Shown piece by piece: positions 1-6,048 of a stretch of DNA of 15,738 nt. The translations under genes and the position numbers were made by a program. How positions within the stretch are numbered: the first letter of the stretch is position 1; every line of letters begins with the position of its first letter. The DNA is from Candidatus Hestiella acidicharens (GTDB lineage: Archaea; Thermoproteota; Thermoprotei_A; Sulfolobales; Acidilobaceae), in assembly GCA_015523575.1 (NCBI GenBank), contig WAJZ01000027.1:1-15738 (forward strand), in the 5' to 3' direction. Under the pieces are notes generated by a model that was given only the letters and a program-made list of their open reading frames with translations, made no database searches and was not told where the DNA came from.

Positions 1-69
1 ATACACTGGTCAGGAAAGGAAAAGCCAATAAAGATATTGTATCCAATAAAAGCAGAAGCCAAATGCTAG
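1..69 (+). CDS. possible C-terminal tail of a gene entering from the left
   Basis: The first forward frame is open from the window edge for 22 codons and stops at TAG (67-69). The tail is lysine- and isoleucine-rich (for example KPIKILYPIKAEAKC), a composition like the other proteins here. A T/A-rich promoter-like stretch follows at 82-91. The third forward frame is also open, to about 156, so the assignment is weak. No family can be recognised from so short a piece. Confidence 0.25.
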   Translation: MHWSGKEKPIKILYPIKAEAKC

Positions 70-81
70 TTAATAGGCCTC

Positions 82-91
82 CTTATTTAAA
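82..91 (+). promoter_or_regulatory. possible TATA box for a plus-strand transcript of the structured block
   Basis: The run TTATTTAAAA is TATA-like and would place a transcript start near 112-117, just before the first hairpin of the block that follows. It is one of two competing promoter candidates for that block; the other lies on the minus strand at 468-480. Confidence 0.25.
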
Positions 92-120
92 ATCCTCATT
101 TTTATCACAGTGCATCATTG

Positions 121-470
121 AAACAAGCATTTTATGCTTAGTGAATTTGCTCTAACAAGCAGAGCATCCTCCACTTAGCTATGGGGATTTTCTGCTTCTC
201 AGAAAACCCCGATTTTCCTTCACTTATAGCGAAGGTTTCATTAAGCGGGACCGTTTTGTTTTCTATGTAGAGTTGCGGAGGGTCTCCCTCTACAAGCTTA
301 AGTTTTCCTCAAGTCCCGAGGGTACAACAAGCTCTTACAACTAATGTCTAGGGATTCATTGGCGATTAGCTGTAAAAAGGTTTCTATAAGGGGGTTTATC
401 AATCCCTAACGGAAGGGGGCCTTAGCCCTCTTAACCACCACAAAGCTAAAAGCCTATAGGCTTTAAGCAA
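121..470. ncRNA. candidate structured non-coding RNA (strand unresolved)
   Basis: About 350 nt without a credible gene but with many strong helices in series. They are 125-130/134-139; 148-153/161-166; 183-194/200-210 (11 bp with one bulged A); 217-221/231-235; 266-272/288-294 with an inner 277-280/284-287; 335-345/365-375; and 413-419/426-432. TTAAGC (241-246) pairs with GCTTAA (296-301), while GGGAC (247-251) pairs with GTCCC (313-317), which is an H-type pseudoknot. The single mismatch of the 335-375 helix becomes a G-U pair if the minus strand is transcribed, whereas the 413-432 helix favours the plus strand. Promoter-like boxes exist on both sides. I find no RNase P, SRP RNA, tRNA or rRNA signature. 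A decayed right end of an IS200/IS605-type element (omega-RNA-like fold) is one alternative reading. Confidence 0.35.
445..468. repeat. palindrome between the small unknown gene and the structured block
   Basis: AAAGCCTATAGGCTTT (449-464) is a perfect 16-nt palindrome. It extends by three more pairs across one mismatch to 445-468. It lies directly after the stop of the minus-strand gene at 480 and could be a protein-binding site or part of a transcript end. Confidence 0.45.
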
Positions 471-480
471 TATAAAAAGC
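468..480 (-). promoter_or_regulatory. possible TATA box for a minus-strand transcript of the structured block
   Basis: On the minus strand the bases after the stop codon at 480 read CTTTTTATATTG, a good crenarchaeal TATA element. Its start point would be near 445-450, the right edge of the structured block. This supports transcription of that block on the minus strand but does not prove it. Confidence 0.3.
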
Positions 481-812
481 TAATATGAGCTAAAGGTGGA
501 CCTGCAAACATTTATTATGAATTCCTTAGCTTCCTTCAGCTCTTCTCCCTTAAGCATTACCTTCAATGCAAACATGAAGCTGTTCCCAAGAAGTTCTCTT
601 AGCAAGTTGCAAGCACTTTCTGGAGAGTTAAGCAGGAATTCTGGAAAGCCCATTGTAAACCTTTTTTCAGACTCACTTTCTAGTAACAAATAAAGGCCTG
701 AGAAAGATTTTAGTGCATTATTTTTAATCGCATCCACTTTCTCCCTTACATTACGATCATTCATCGTGAAAGCACAACCGTAAACATTATCTGCAAACAT
801 CTTATTTCCCAC
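480..812 (-). CDS. small hypothetical protein
   Basis: I do not recognise a family. The protein is 110 residues, begins with GTG at 812 or ATG at 800, and ends at TAG (482-480). It has no membrane segment or Cys-pair motif. The composition is balanced, with an alternating charged/hydrophobic C-terminal half (GEELKEAKEFIINVC) suggesting a small alpha/beta fold with a C-terminal helix. A plus-strand open frame over the same bases is judged to be its shadow because the minus-strand frame is longer and more protein-like. A TATA-like CTTTATG at 846-852 lies about 35 nt upstream of the GTG, so a short or absent leader is likely. It stands alone, with no operon partner. Confidence 0.6.
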   Translation of the reverse strand: MGNKMFADNVYGCAFTMNDRNVREKVDAIKNNALKSFSGLYLLLESESEKRFTMGFPEFLLNSPESACNLLRELLGNSFMFALKVMLKGEELKEAKEFIINVCRSTFSSY

Positions 813-877
813 TTATAGTATACTTGTAAATACCTATAACATTCCCATAAAGTATCAAGGTTAATTGGGCGGGGAAA

Positions 878-888
878 AGTTTTTAAGG
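878..888 (+). promoter_or_regulatory. orphan TATA box with BRE-like purine run
   Basis: GGGGAAAAGTTTTTAAGG (871-888) is a textbook purine-rich BRE followed by a T-rich TATA box. The expected start is near 912. No convincing gene follows until 1121, which has its own closer TATA box. Between them lie a small hairpin (AGGGT, 954-958, with ACCCT, 962-966) and a 12-codon reading frame (971-1009). It may drive a short RNA or a long leader for the TPR gene. Confidence 0.4.
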
Positions 889-1060
889 AGAGCCTAATTT
901 TATTGTGCTACAATTGCTTTTCATAAACAGATAAGGCTAAAATATTGTTTTAGAGGGTTTTACCCTTAATATGGAACAAATGAAATCAAAGGGCTTTAAA
1001 AGAGATTGAGCATTACCTTATTATCAACATGGGTTACTTAGACGCGAATCTAGTGCCGTT

Positions 1061-1071
1061 GATTTTTAAAT
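1061..1071 (+). promoter_or_regulatory. TATA box of the TPR gene
   Basis: GATTTTTAAAT sits about 50 nt upstream of the ATG at 1121. A start near 1095 would leave a leader of about 25 nt that includes the GGTG ribosome-binding site at 1112-1115. Confidence 0.4.
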
Positions 1072-1090
1072 AAGCATAACTTTTATTCCA

Positions 1091-1107
1091 ATTCATTTTA
1101 AATGAAT
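1091..1107. repeat. perfect inverted repeat in the TPR gene leader, possible operator
   Basis: ATTCATTT (1091-1098) and AAATGAAT (1100-1107) are exact reverse complements separated by one base. They lie around the expected transcript start and 5 nt before the Shine-Dalgarno core. The position suits a repressor site, but no regulator can be named. Confidence 0.4.
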
Positions 1108-1120
1108 AATAGGTGGTTTC

Positions 1121-1687
1121 ATGGATATCATAGAAATCCTCTATAAGGTTGCTGAAGCAACCGTTTGCATGATGAAATGGAGGCACTGCGAAAAAACTTA
1201 TAGGATGATAATAGATATGAAGGGCAACGTAGAGGAAGCTGGAGTTTGGCATGGATACGCAATATGTTTGGAAGAGCTTGGAAAAAGGGAGGAGAGCAGA
1301 GAGGCTTACAGGATTGCCTTAGAGCTTCATTTGAGAAACCTTAGGGGAAGGGAGTCATATTTGTGGGGTGGCTGGGCTGCATTTAAGCTTGGAGAGTATG
1401 AGCTAGCTTGCAAGCTTTTTGAAGAGGCCGTAAAAGAAGACCCAAGCTATGCCTATTCTTGGCTTTCCCTATCGATGGCTTCTAGGAAGTGTAACAGGGA
1501 AGAAAGGGCCAAAGAGGCAATGGAGAGCTATAGGAAGGCGATAAAGGAAAAGCCATATAAGAGGAGGGAGTGTGAAGGGAAAGAGATGCTTCTTGAAGCA
1601 TATAAGGAGTCGGATGGATGGGTAAAGGATTATATAGAAGACATATTGAAAGACATAAGCAATGATAAGGCGCTGGAGTCCTGTTAA
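1121..1687 (+). CDS. tetratricopeptide (TPR) repeat protein
   Basis: A soluble helical scaffold protein of 188 residues, built mainly from TPR units. Three units can be seen, at about residues 39-72, 77-109 and 110-146. Each has the expected small residues and aromatic positions: GYAICLEELGK then EAYRIALEL; GGWAAFKLGEY then LFEEAVKEDP; SMASRKCN then SYRKAIKEKP. The C-terminal 40 residues are charged helix. TPR arrays mediate protein-protein contacts, and the partner is unknown. The ATG at 1121 is supported by a GGTG ribosome-binding site at 1112-1115. The gene stands alone, and its partner cannot be inferred from neighbours. Four cysteines lie outside any zinc-type spacing. The family call is firm, the role is not. 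Confidence 0.85.
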   Translation: MDIIEILYKVAEATVCMMKWRHCEKTYRMIIDMKGNVEEAGVWHGYAICLEELGKREESREAYRIALELHLRNLRGRESYLWGGWAAFKLGEYELACKLFEEAVKEDPSYAYSWLSLSMASRKCNREERAKEAMESYRKAIKEKPYKRRECEGKEMLLEAYKESDGWVKDYIEDILKDISNDKALESC

Positions 1688-1697
1688 GGTTCTTGTT

Positions 1698-1855
1698 AAA
1701 ATCAATAGTTGCTCCTAGACGGAGTAAAACTTTAACAATCATTGAGTGGAAACTTTTATTATGATCGTTTGGAGCCTTATAGTTAGAACAAGCATCAGGC
1801 ATCTTGCAAAGCGATGAAAGTAATGCCTCAAGTTTCGTAGAGATAACCTAGATGC
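1698..1855 (-). pseudogene. possible ankyrin-like gene remnant
   Basis: The minus strand has an open frame just after an in-frame TAG near 1850. Its translation includes KLEALLSSLCK and then MIVKVLLRLGATIDFNKN followed by NRTP, similar to one ankyrin repeat (usually VKLLLEKGADVN then GxTPLH). The frame then runs antisense into the TPR gene, where the sequence stops looking like a protein. There is no start signal and only one repeat. It could be chance, or the relic of a gene that was cut short. Confidence 0.2.
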
Positions 1856-1890
1856 AAGGCTTGCTCTTGACAAACGGTAGTATATATCAA

Positions 1891-1903
1891 CGCTTATATA
1901 AAG
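1891..1903 (+). promoter_or_regulatory. TATA box of the dihydrolipoamide dehydrogenase-like gene
   Basis: CGCTTATATAAAG is a strong TATA match. It places the transcript start near 1922-1926, leaving a leader of about 20 nt that carries the GGTGAT ribosome-binding site at 1936-1941. Confidence 0.6.
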
Positions 1904-1945
1904 CTACTGTATCTCGTAATTATTATTACAACTCTGGTGATAGAA

Positions 1946-3313
1946 TTGCAGGAAAAGAGGTTTGATGTTATTTTTATAGGAGGAGGCGGGGCCTCATACC
2001 CAGGAGCTTTTGAGCTGGCAAAGGCAGGAAAGAGCGTTTTGATGGTAGATAGAAAGGGTAATCTAGGGGGCGATTGCCTTTATGCTGGATGCATTCCCTC
2101 TAAGGCTGTAAGGGTGAAAATACTGGAGTATAGCTCAACAAACAGTAAAGTGGACCCTGATGAAGTATGGAATGAAGCAATTGAAACAAAGGAGCGTGTG
2201 CAGAGGATAAGGTATAAACACCATCTGGAGGAAATAAAGGAGCATGAACCCAACCTAACCTTTGTCAGGGGCTGGGCAACTATACTATCAAAGCATAGGG
2301 TAATGGTAGAAGGTGATGAAGTCTTTGATGCAATTGGAAAATACCTGGTCATAGGGGTAGGTGCCGACAGCGTTTCATTAAACATACCTGGGAAGGAGCT
2401 CACTATAACAAGTGATGATCTCTTCGCATATAGAAAGATGATTAAAAGGCTACCTAGGTCGCTTGCTATTATAGGGGGTGGGTATATAGGCGTTGAAGTG
2501 GCGGACATGCTGTCAAGGCTTGGCCTAGAGGTTTCAATAATAGAGATGATGGACAGGCTATTACCAAATATGCCGAAAGACCTCTCTAAATACGTTGAGG
2601 AGAAATTTAGGGAAGCTGGGGTCAACCTATATTTAAACAGCCCAGTTCGCTCCATAGAAAAGAATGGCGAGAAGAAAATAGTGAAGGCTAAAAATGTAGA
2701 GGTTGAAGCGGAGGAAGTGCTAATGGCAGTTGGAAGGAGACCAAGATTAAAGGGATATGGATTGGAGTCTTTGGAAAATGAAGGACTAAAGGTAGAGAAG
2801 GCCATAGTTGTGAATAATGCCTTAAAGACAAGCATAGATAACGTTTACGCTGCAGGAGACGTTACAGGAAAAGCAATGCTATTCCATGCGGCTGTAAAAG
2901 AAAGTATTGTGGCAGCAAAGAACATCTTAACTGGTAGGGATGCATACCATATAAACTACCACTCTATCCCGTTTACCGTTTTTACCTACCCAGAAATAGG
3001 CATGGTAGGCTATAGCGAAGAGGAACTTAAAGCATTGGGCATCCCCTATGATGTTATCGATTATAAACTAGATAGGGATGCGCAATCCCAAATAACGAAC
3101 ACACATACCGTTGGCCACATGAAGATACTGTTAGAGAGGGAAAGCCTAAGGATATTGGGTGCCCAGGCCTACGCGCATGACGCGGCCGAGCTCATGGCCG
3201 TATTTACTGTTGCAATAGAAAACAATTTAACTGCCAAAAACCTTGCGTGGAGCGCCCTGCCCCATCCCTTAACCTTCGAATCCATAAACTATTCCATGAG
3301 GCCATATTTTTAA
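1946..3313 (+). CDS. dihydrolipoamide dehydrogenase-like FAD/NAD disulfide oxidoreductase
   Basis: A class I pyridine nucleotide-disulfide oxidoreductase of 455 residues, the usual family length. It binds FAD at the N-terminal IGGGGAS segment. The redox disulfide is GGDCLYAGCIPSK (Cys44 and Cys49). A second nucleotide fold follows at about 177-183 (GGGYIG), with Glu200 after strand two, which favours NAD over NADP. The AAGDVTG flavin motif and the C-terminal dimerisation domain with the His-Glu pair HPLTFE (His440, Glu445) are present, so every catalytic element is intact. The start is TTG at 1946, because GGTGAT at 1936-1941 is its ribosome-binding site; the in-frame GTG at 1937 lies inside that site. 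No lipoyl-bearing 2-oxoacid dehydrogenase or glycine cleavage gene is nearby, so the disulfide substrate is uncertain. A mercuric-reductase-type relative is possible, but no extra metal-binding cysteines are seen. Confidence 0.9.
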   Translation: MQEKRFDVIFIGGGGASYPGAFELAKAGKSVLMVDRKGNLGGDCLYAGCIPSKAVRVKILEYSSTNSKVDPDEVWNEAIETKERVQRIRYKHHLEEIKEHEPNLTFVRGWATILSKHRVMVEGDEVFDAIGKYLVIGVGADSVSLNIPGKELTITSDDLFAYRKMIKRLPRSLAIIGGGYIGVEVADMLSRLGLEVSIIEMMDRLLPNMPKDLSKYVEEKFREAGVNLYLNSPVRSIEKNGEKKIVKAKNVEVEAEEVLMAVGRRPRLKGYGLESLENEGLKVEKAIVVNNALKTSIDNVYAAGDVTGKAMLFHAAVKESIVAAKNILTGRDAYHINYHSIPFTVFTYPEIGMVGYSEEELKALGIPYDVIDYKLDRDAQSQITNTHTVGHMKILLERESLRILGAQAYAHDAAELMAVFTVAIENNLTAKNLAWSALPHPLTFESINYSMRPYF

Positions 3314-3475
3314 TAGGGAGCAGAACTTCTAAAAATGTGTTATTAATTCAAAAAAGAAAATTTTATGGTTCAAACGTTATAGCGTTATTTGATAATGCCA
3401 TTCAAATAGCTTTTCATTACAAGCTTTATTATAAAATAAGGGGTTCTTTTGTGCGTAGCGCTGTTGGCTCTAGCT

Positions 3476-3556
3476 TTATTGATTATAAGCTAATTTAATT
3501 GAGATCCCTGCTAAAACTGCACAAACAGCGATTCCAAGTGCAAGAACGGAACTACT
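3476..3556 (-). pseudogene. possible remnant of a membrane protein
   Basis: The minus strand encodes a 26-residue frame including VLALGIAVCAVLAGISI, an ideal transmembrane helix, closed by TAA. It has no ATG, GTG or TTG start, and an in-frame stop lies just before it. This looks like the tail of a membrane protein whose front has been lost. It is too short to exclude chance. Confidence 0.2.
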
Positions 3557-3621
3557 TTATTTAAGAGGTTACGCTAAAAGTATTTAACTATAAACGAGAT
3601 CTAAGGCTAATGGTGTATATA

Positions 3622-3705
3622 GTGTCAAAAAGCGAATCCTTTAATAATGAAGTTCCTTATGATAATAAAGGCGTTATGTATAGGTTTAAAAAACCATTAC
3701 TCTAG
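3622..3705 (+). CDS. possible small protein, 27 residues
   Basis: A GTG at 3622 follows GGTG (3612-3615) at 6 nt, the same start architecture as the well-supported genes here. A TATA-like TATTTAAC at 3581-3588 lies upstream. The product would be hydrophilic (ESFNNEVPYDNKGVMYRFKK). An ATG at 3610 in the same frame is the alternative start. I recognise no family; it may be real or the head of a decayed gene. Confidence 0.3.
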   Translation: MSKSESFNNEVPYDNKGVMYRFKKPLL

Positions 3706-3879
3706 AAACTGCTACGTATCCTTCCTTGGGATCCTTAGAACTCATGTCTGAACTAAGCTTTTTGAGTGGTTCAAAAAATGTTGGAATTTTATGCAATAGT
3801 GTTAAAGTATAGCATCCTGAGGATTGCTGGGAATAAGCCTAGACCTACAGAGGCATGTAGAACTTTACGCACTATAAAG

Positions 3880-4392
3880 TCAAACCCTGTATTTTATACC
3901 TCTCACGGCAACCTTGTATCTGCCACCAACGCTCCATGTATAACCTTGTGGATACACAAAACCACCAGATATCATGCTCAACCCCTCCTCTTCCTTACCA
4001 CTAACGATAAGCGCCCAGGATTTCATAAGTTCTTCATCATCAAGTTGCCTATAATGCCCTCCCCCTTGTATTGATATCCCAACATCTACATGAACCCTGC
4101 TTATCGGCACCACCGGGTTGCACGTATAGACCAACGTTAGGCCGCCGTAAAGCGTTGAAACCAGCAACACCTTTTTTAAAACACTTATATTTAGGCTATC
4201 AACACTATATCTGCCCTCTAAAAGGCCTTGTAAAATTTCTCCTACTTCATCGTCTCCCTTCCATGGAGCCTCAGTTATAGGGGCTGCTAGGTAGAAACAC
4301 TTAGACCTGGCCAACACTCCTACAGGTATAGTCTCCATACTAGGAACCTCACATGTGCATAACAGTATGTCCCCCCTCTTGGGAAACGCCAA
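3880..4392 (-). CDS. hypothetical protein following the DUF2299-like gene
   Basis: I do not recognise this protein of up to 170 residues. It is rich in short beta-type segments (VLLVSTLYGG, RYKVAVRGIKYRV) and glycine. The starting segment RGDILLCTCEVP could be its first strand. No membrane helix is obvious. Two starts compete. TTG at 4392 lies 44 nt inside the upstream gene and has only a GTG-type ribosome site. ATG at 4338 lies 10 nt after that gene's TGA, with GAGGT (4350-4346) as a good Shine-Dalgarno core, giving 152 residues. A third option is that a G6 run at 4376-4371 hides a frameshift joining it to the upstream frame. Either way it is translationally coupled to that gene. Confidence 0.7.
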   Translation of the reverse strand: MAFPKRGDILLCTCEVPSMETIPVGVLARSKCFYLAAPITEAPWKGDDEVGEILQGLLEGRYSVDSLNISVLKKVLLVSTLYGGLTLVYTCNPVVPISRVHVDVGISIQGGGHYRQLDDEELMKSWALIVSGKEEEGLSMISGGFVYPQGYTWSVGGRYKVAVRGIKYRV

Positions 4393-4843
4393 GCTTTACA
4401 CTAAAATATGAAACTATCATAGAATAAGAGTTTGTGAGCAACCTTATTGCATCAGTCAGCTCGCTCTGGGTGAGCCTTTCCTTATAGATAATCTTTGTCA
4501 CCATTATACTCTCAACCCTGTTCAAGTCCGGCTGGAAAATTATTATGCAAGATGGGCAAAGCAAAATGAGATTCCTTAGCAGCTCTGAGGTCATGCTAAC
4601 CCTTTCCTTTTCTGAAAGCTTTGAAAGCTTCTGCTTGTGCTCCTCGGCAACCATAACCCCAAGGCTACAGACATACCTCTCGGACCTTCCCTTAGGCTTC
4701 TGTATGCTTATCGAAACCTTCAGCGGACCCATAGTGGCCGCATTTATAACCCACTCAACTGGTGCTTGACTAGGGACTGAGATTTCATTTACCTCTAAGT
4801 CCTCTTCTTTTAACCACCTCATTATGTCTTCCTTTGCGCCCAA
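4349..4843 (-). CDS. DUF2299-like conserved archaeal protein
   Basis: A protein of 164 residues resembling the archaeal DUF2299 family, whose function is unknown. It opens with a helix containing MRWLKEED and has a strand segment (KVSISIQKP). It then carries AEEHKQKLSKLSEKER, a hydrophobic core (LRNLILLCPSCIIIFQP), and a closing helix beginning IIYKERLTQSELTDAIRLL and ending FSVKLG, where such proteins usually end. The start is TTG at 4843, six bases after GGTG (4853-4850); the in-frame TTG at 4855 and GTG at 4852 fall in or before that site. A TATA box lies at 4884-4872. Its last 44 bases overlap the widest version of the following gene. The family call rests on pattern memory, not a search. 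Confidence 0.65.
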   Translation of the reverse strand: MGAKEDIMRWLKEEDLEVNEISVPSQAPVEWVINAATMGPLKVSISIQKPKGRSERYVCSLGVMVAEEHKQKLSKLSEKERVSMTSELLRNLILLCPSCIIIFQPDLNRVESIMVTKIIYKERLTQSELTDAIRLLTNSYSMIVSYFSVKLGVSQEGGHTVMHM

Positions 4844-4871
4844 GTTAAACACCAATAATGATTACGTATTC

Positions 4872-4884
4872 ATATTTAAAACGT
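4872..4884 (-). promoter_or_regulatory. TATA box of the DUF2299-like operon
   Basis: The minus strand reads CGTTTTAAATATG, which would start a transcript near 4850, directly ahead of the GGTG ribosome site. It is one half of a divergent promoter region shared with mtnA. Confidence 0.5.
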
Positions 4885-4895
4885 TTTTCTAAGAC

Positions 4896-4906
4896 ACTTT
4901 TAACTT
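4896..4906 (+). promoter_or_regulatory. TATA box of mtnA
   Basis: ACTTTTAACTT lies about 26-30 nt before the expected transcript start near 4927. The leader would be only about 10 nt and would begin at the ribosome-binding site. Confidence 0.5.
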
Positions 4907-4936
4907 ATCGGGTGCAATAACGAACTGGTGAAAAGT

Positions 4937-6022
4937 GTGGACATAAGAAAGGAGATCGATAAGCTTGAAGGGTTTCTCAACATAAAACCCCTATATTGGG
5001 ATTTTGAAAAGGAGGAATTATTCTGGATCGATACAAGGCTTATCCCATGGGAAGAAACTTATAGGAGCACTAAAGACTACAGGAGGGTCGCTGAAGCCAT
5101 AAAGAAAATGGAAATAAGGGGCGCGCCAGCAATTGGCGTCGCTGCTTCCTATGGCCTCGCACTCTCGATCATTAACAGCAAGTCTAGGAAGGCCGATGAT
5201 CTACTCAAAGAAGCAGAGAGTGCCTACTATACACTTTCATCGACGAGGCCAACGGCCTACAACCTATTTTGGGCCCTTAAGAGGATATGGAACTCTATCT
5301 CAAACCTTGAAGATGTTGAAGAGATAAAAGAAAAGGCCTTAAACGAAGCCCACAAGATATATGTTGAAGACATTAAAAATAACGTAGAGATGGGGAAGAT
5401 AGGCTCAAAGGTTGTGGAAAACAATGCAAGGATAGTTACGCACTGCAATACAGGTGCCCTAGCAACCGCTGGATTCGGAACCGCATTGGGAGTCATCAGA
5501 TACTCACACCTTGAAGGTAAGGACTTACACGTCTATGTTGATGAAACAAGGCCTTTACTACAAGGAGCTAGGTTAACAGCCTGGGAGCTGAAAAAAGAAG
5601 GGATACCCTTTACGCTTGTTGTTGACGGAGCATCGGGCCTCATCTTCAGCAGAGGTATGGCAAACATGGCTTTGGTTGGGGCAGACAGGATAACACTAAA
5701 TGGCTACATAGCAAATAAAATAGGTACGCTAAACCTGGCCTTAGCAGCAAAGCATGGAGGAAAACCATTCTACGTCGTGGCACCAACAAGCACGATACAA
5801 AAAACAGAAAATCCGAATGACATATTAATAGAGGAGAGGAGCGGAGAGGAAATAACAAACGTTATGGGTAAGCTCAGGATCACTGTTGATGGAGCGCTAT
5901 CGTATAACCCAGCGTTTGACATTACACCCCCAGAGCTCATAGAGGCAATAATAACTGAGAAGGGAATTGCTAAGAAGCCATTCCTAGGAGAAATTAAATC
6001 CCTGCTAAGCCATCCTTTTTAA
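4937..6022 (+). CDS. mtnA: S-methyl-5-thioribose-1-phosphate isomerase
   Basis: This enzyme converts S-methyl-5-thioribose 1-phosphate to the ribulose form (EC 5.3.1.23), a cytosolic step in recycling methylthioadenosine to methionine. It belongs to the eIF2B-related isomerase family, and at 361 residues it is full length. Signature segments occur in order: IRGAPAIGVAASYG (about 60-73), RPTAYNLFWAL, THCNTGALATAGFGT with catalytic Cys170, DETRPLLQGARLTAWE, GADRITLNGYIANKIGT with catalytic Asp250, and NPAFDITPPELI. These match MtnA proper rather than eIF2B alpha or ribose-1,5-bisphosphate isomerase. The start is GTG at 4937, because GGTGA (4927-4931) is its ribosome site and contains the in-frame GTG at 4928. 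A T7 run (6049-6055) follows the stop, so it is probably its own transcript. Confidence 0.93.
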   Translation: MDIRKEIDKLEGFLNIKPLYWDFEKEELFWIDTRLIPWEETYRSTKDYRRVAEAIKKMEIRGAPAIGVAASYGLALSIINSKSRKADDLLKEAESAYYTLSSTRPTAYNLFWALKRIWNSISNLEDVEEIKEKALNEAHKIYVEDIKNNVEMGKIGSKVVENNARIVTHCNTGALATAGFGTALGVIRYSHLEGKDLHVYVDETRPLLQGARLTAWELKKEGIPFTLVVDGASGLIFSRGMANMALVGADRITLNGYIANKIGTLNLALAAKHGGKPFYVVAPTSTIQKTENPNDILIEERSGEEITNVMGKLRITVDGALSYNPAFDITPPELIEAIITEKGIAKKPFLGEIKSLLSHPF

Positions 6023-6048
6023 TGCTGGATAGCAGAAAAGTTCGGTTA

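Larger units (their letters stand above)
3314..3879. other. 566-nt gene-poor stretch between two gene ends
   Basis: It separates the ends of the flavoenzyme gene and of the minus-strand gene at 3880. It holds a frame on the plus strand that runs on from inside the flavoenzyme gene (to 3498), a startless membrane-like frame on the minus strand (3476-3556), a tiny ribosome-binding-site-equipped reading frame (3622-3705) and a 5-bp hairpin at 3683-3695. No tRNA or insertion-sequence end was found. The impression is of decayed genes rather than of regulatory DNA. Confidence 0.5.

Noticed and set aside
121..470. RNase P RNA or SRP RNA
   Set aside because: On the minus strand GAGGAAAAC and ACAAAAC faintly recall the RNase P core, and on the plus strand CGGAAG recalls the SRP tetraloop. 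But the flanking conserved bases (GAGGAAAGTCC, ACAGAA, the SRP symmetric loop) are absent and the helix order does not fit.
2080..2835. 251-codon minus-strand open frame
   Set aside because: It is antisense to the flavoenzyme gene, whose catalytic motifs are intact. Its serine- and phenylalanine-rich product is a shadow.
3247..3498. Plus-strand open frame that continues past the flavoenzyme stop
   Set aside because: It starts inside the flavoenzyme gene in another frame with no ribosome-binding site and no recognisable motif.
3766..4074. Plus-strand open frame
   Set aside because: Two thirds are antisense to the minus-strand gene at 3880-4392, and the product has no family-like features.
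4349..4392. Treating the two minus-strand genes as one frameshifted fusion
   Set aside because: Possible by removing one G from the run, but the first protein already ends where its family ends, so two genes are the simpler reading. Kept only as a finding.
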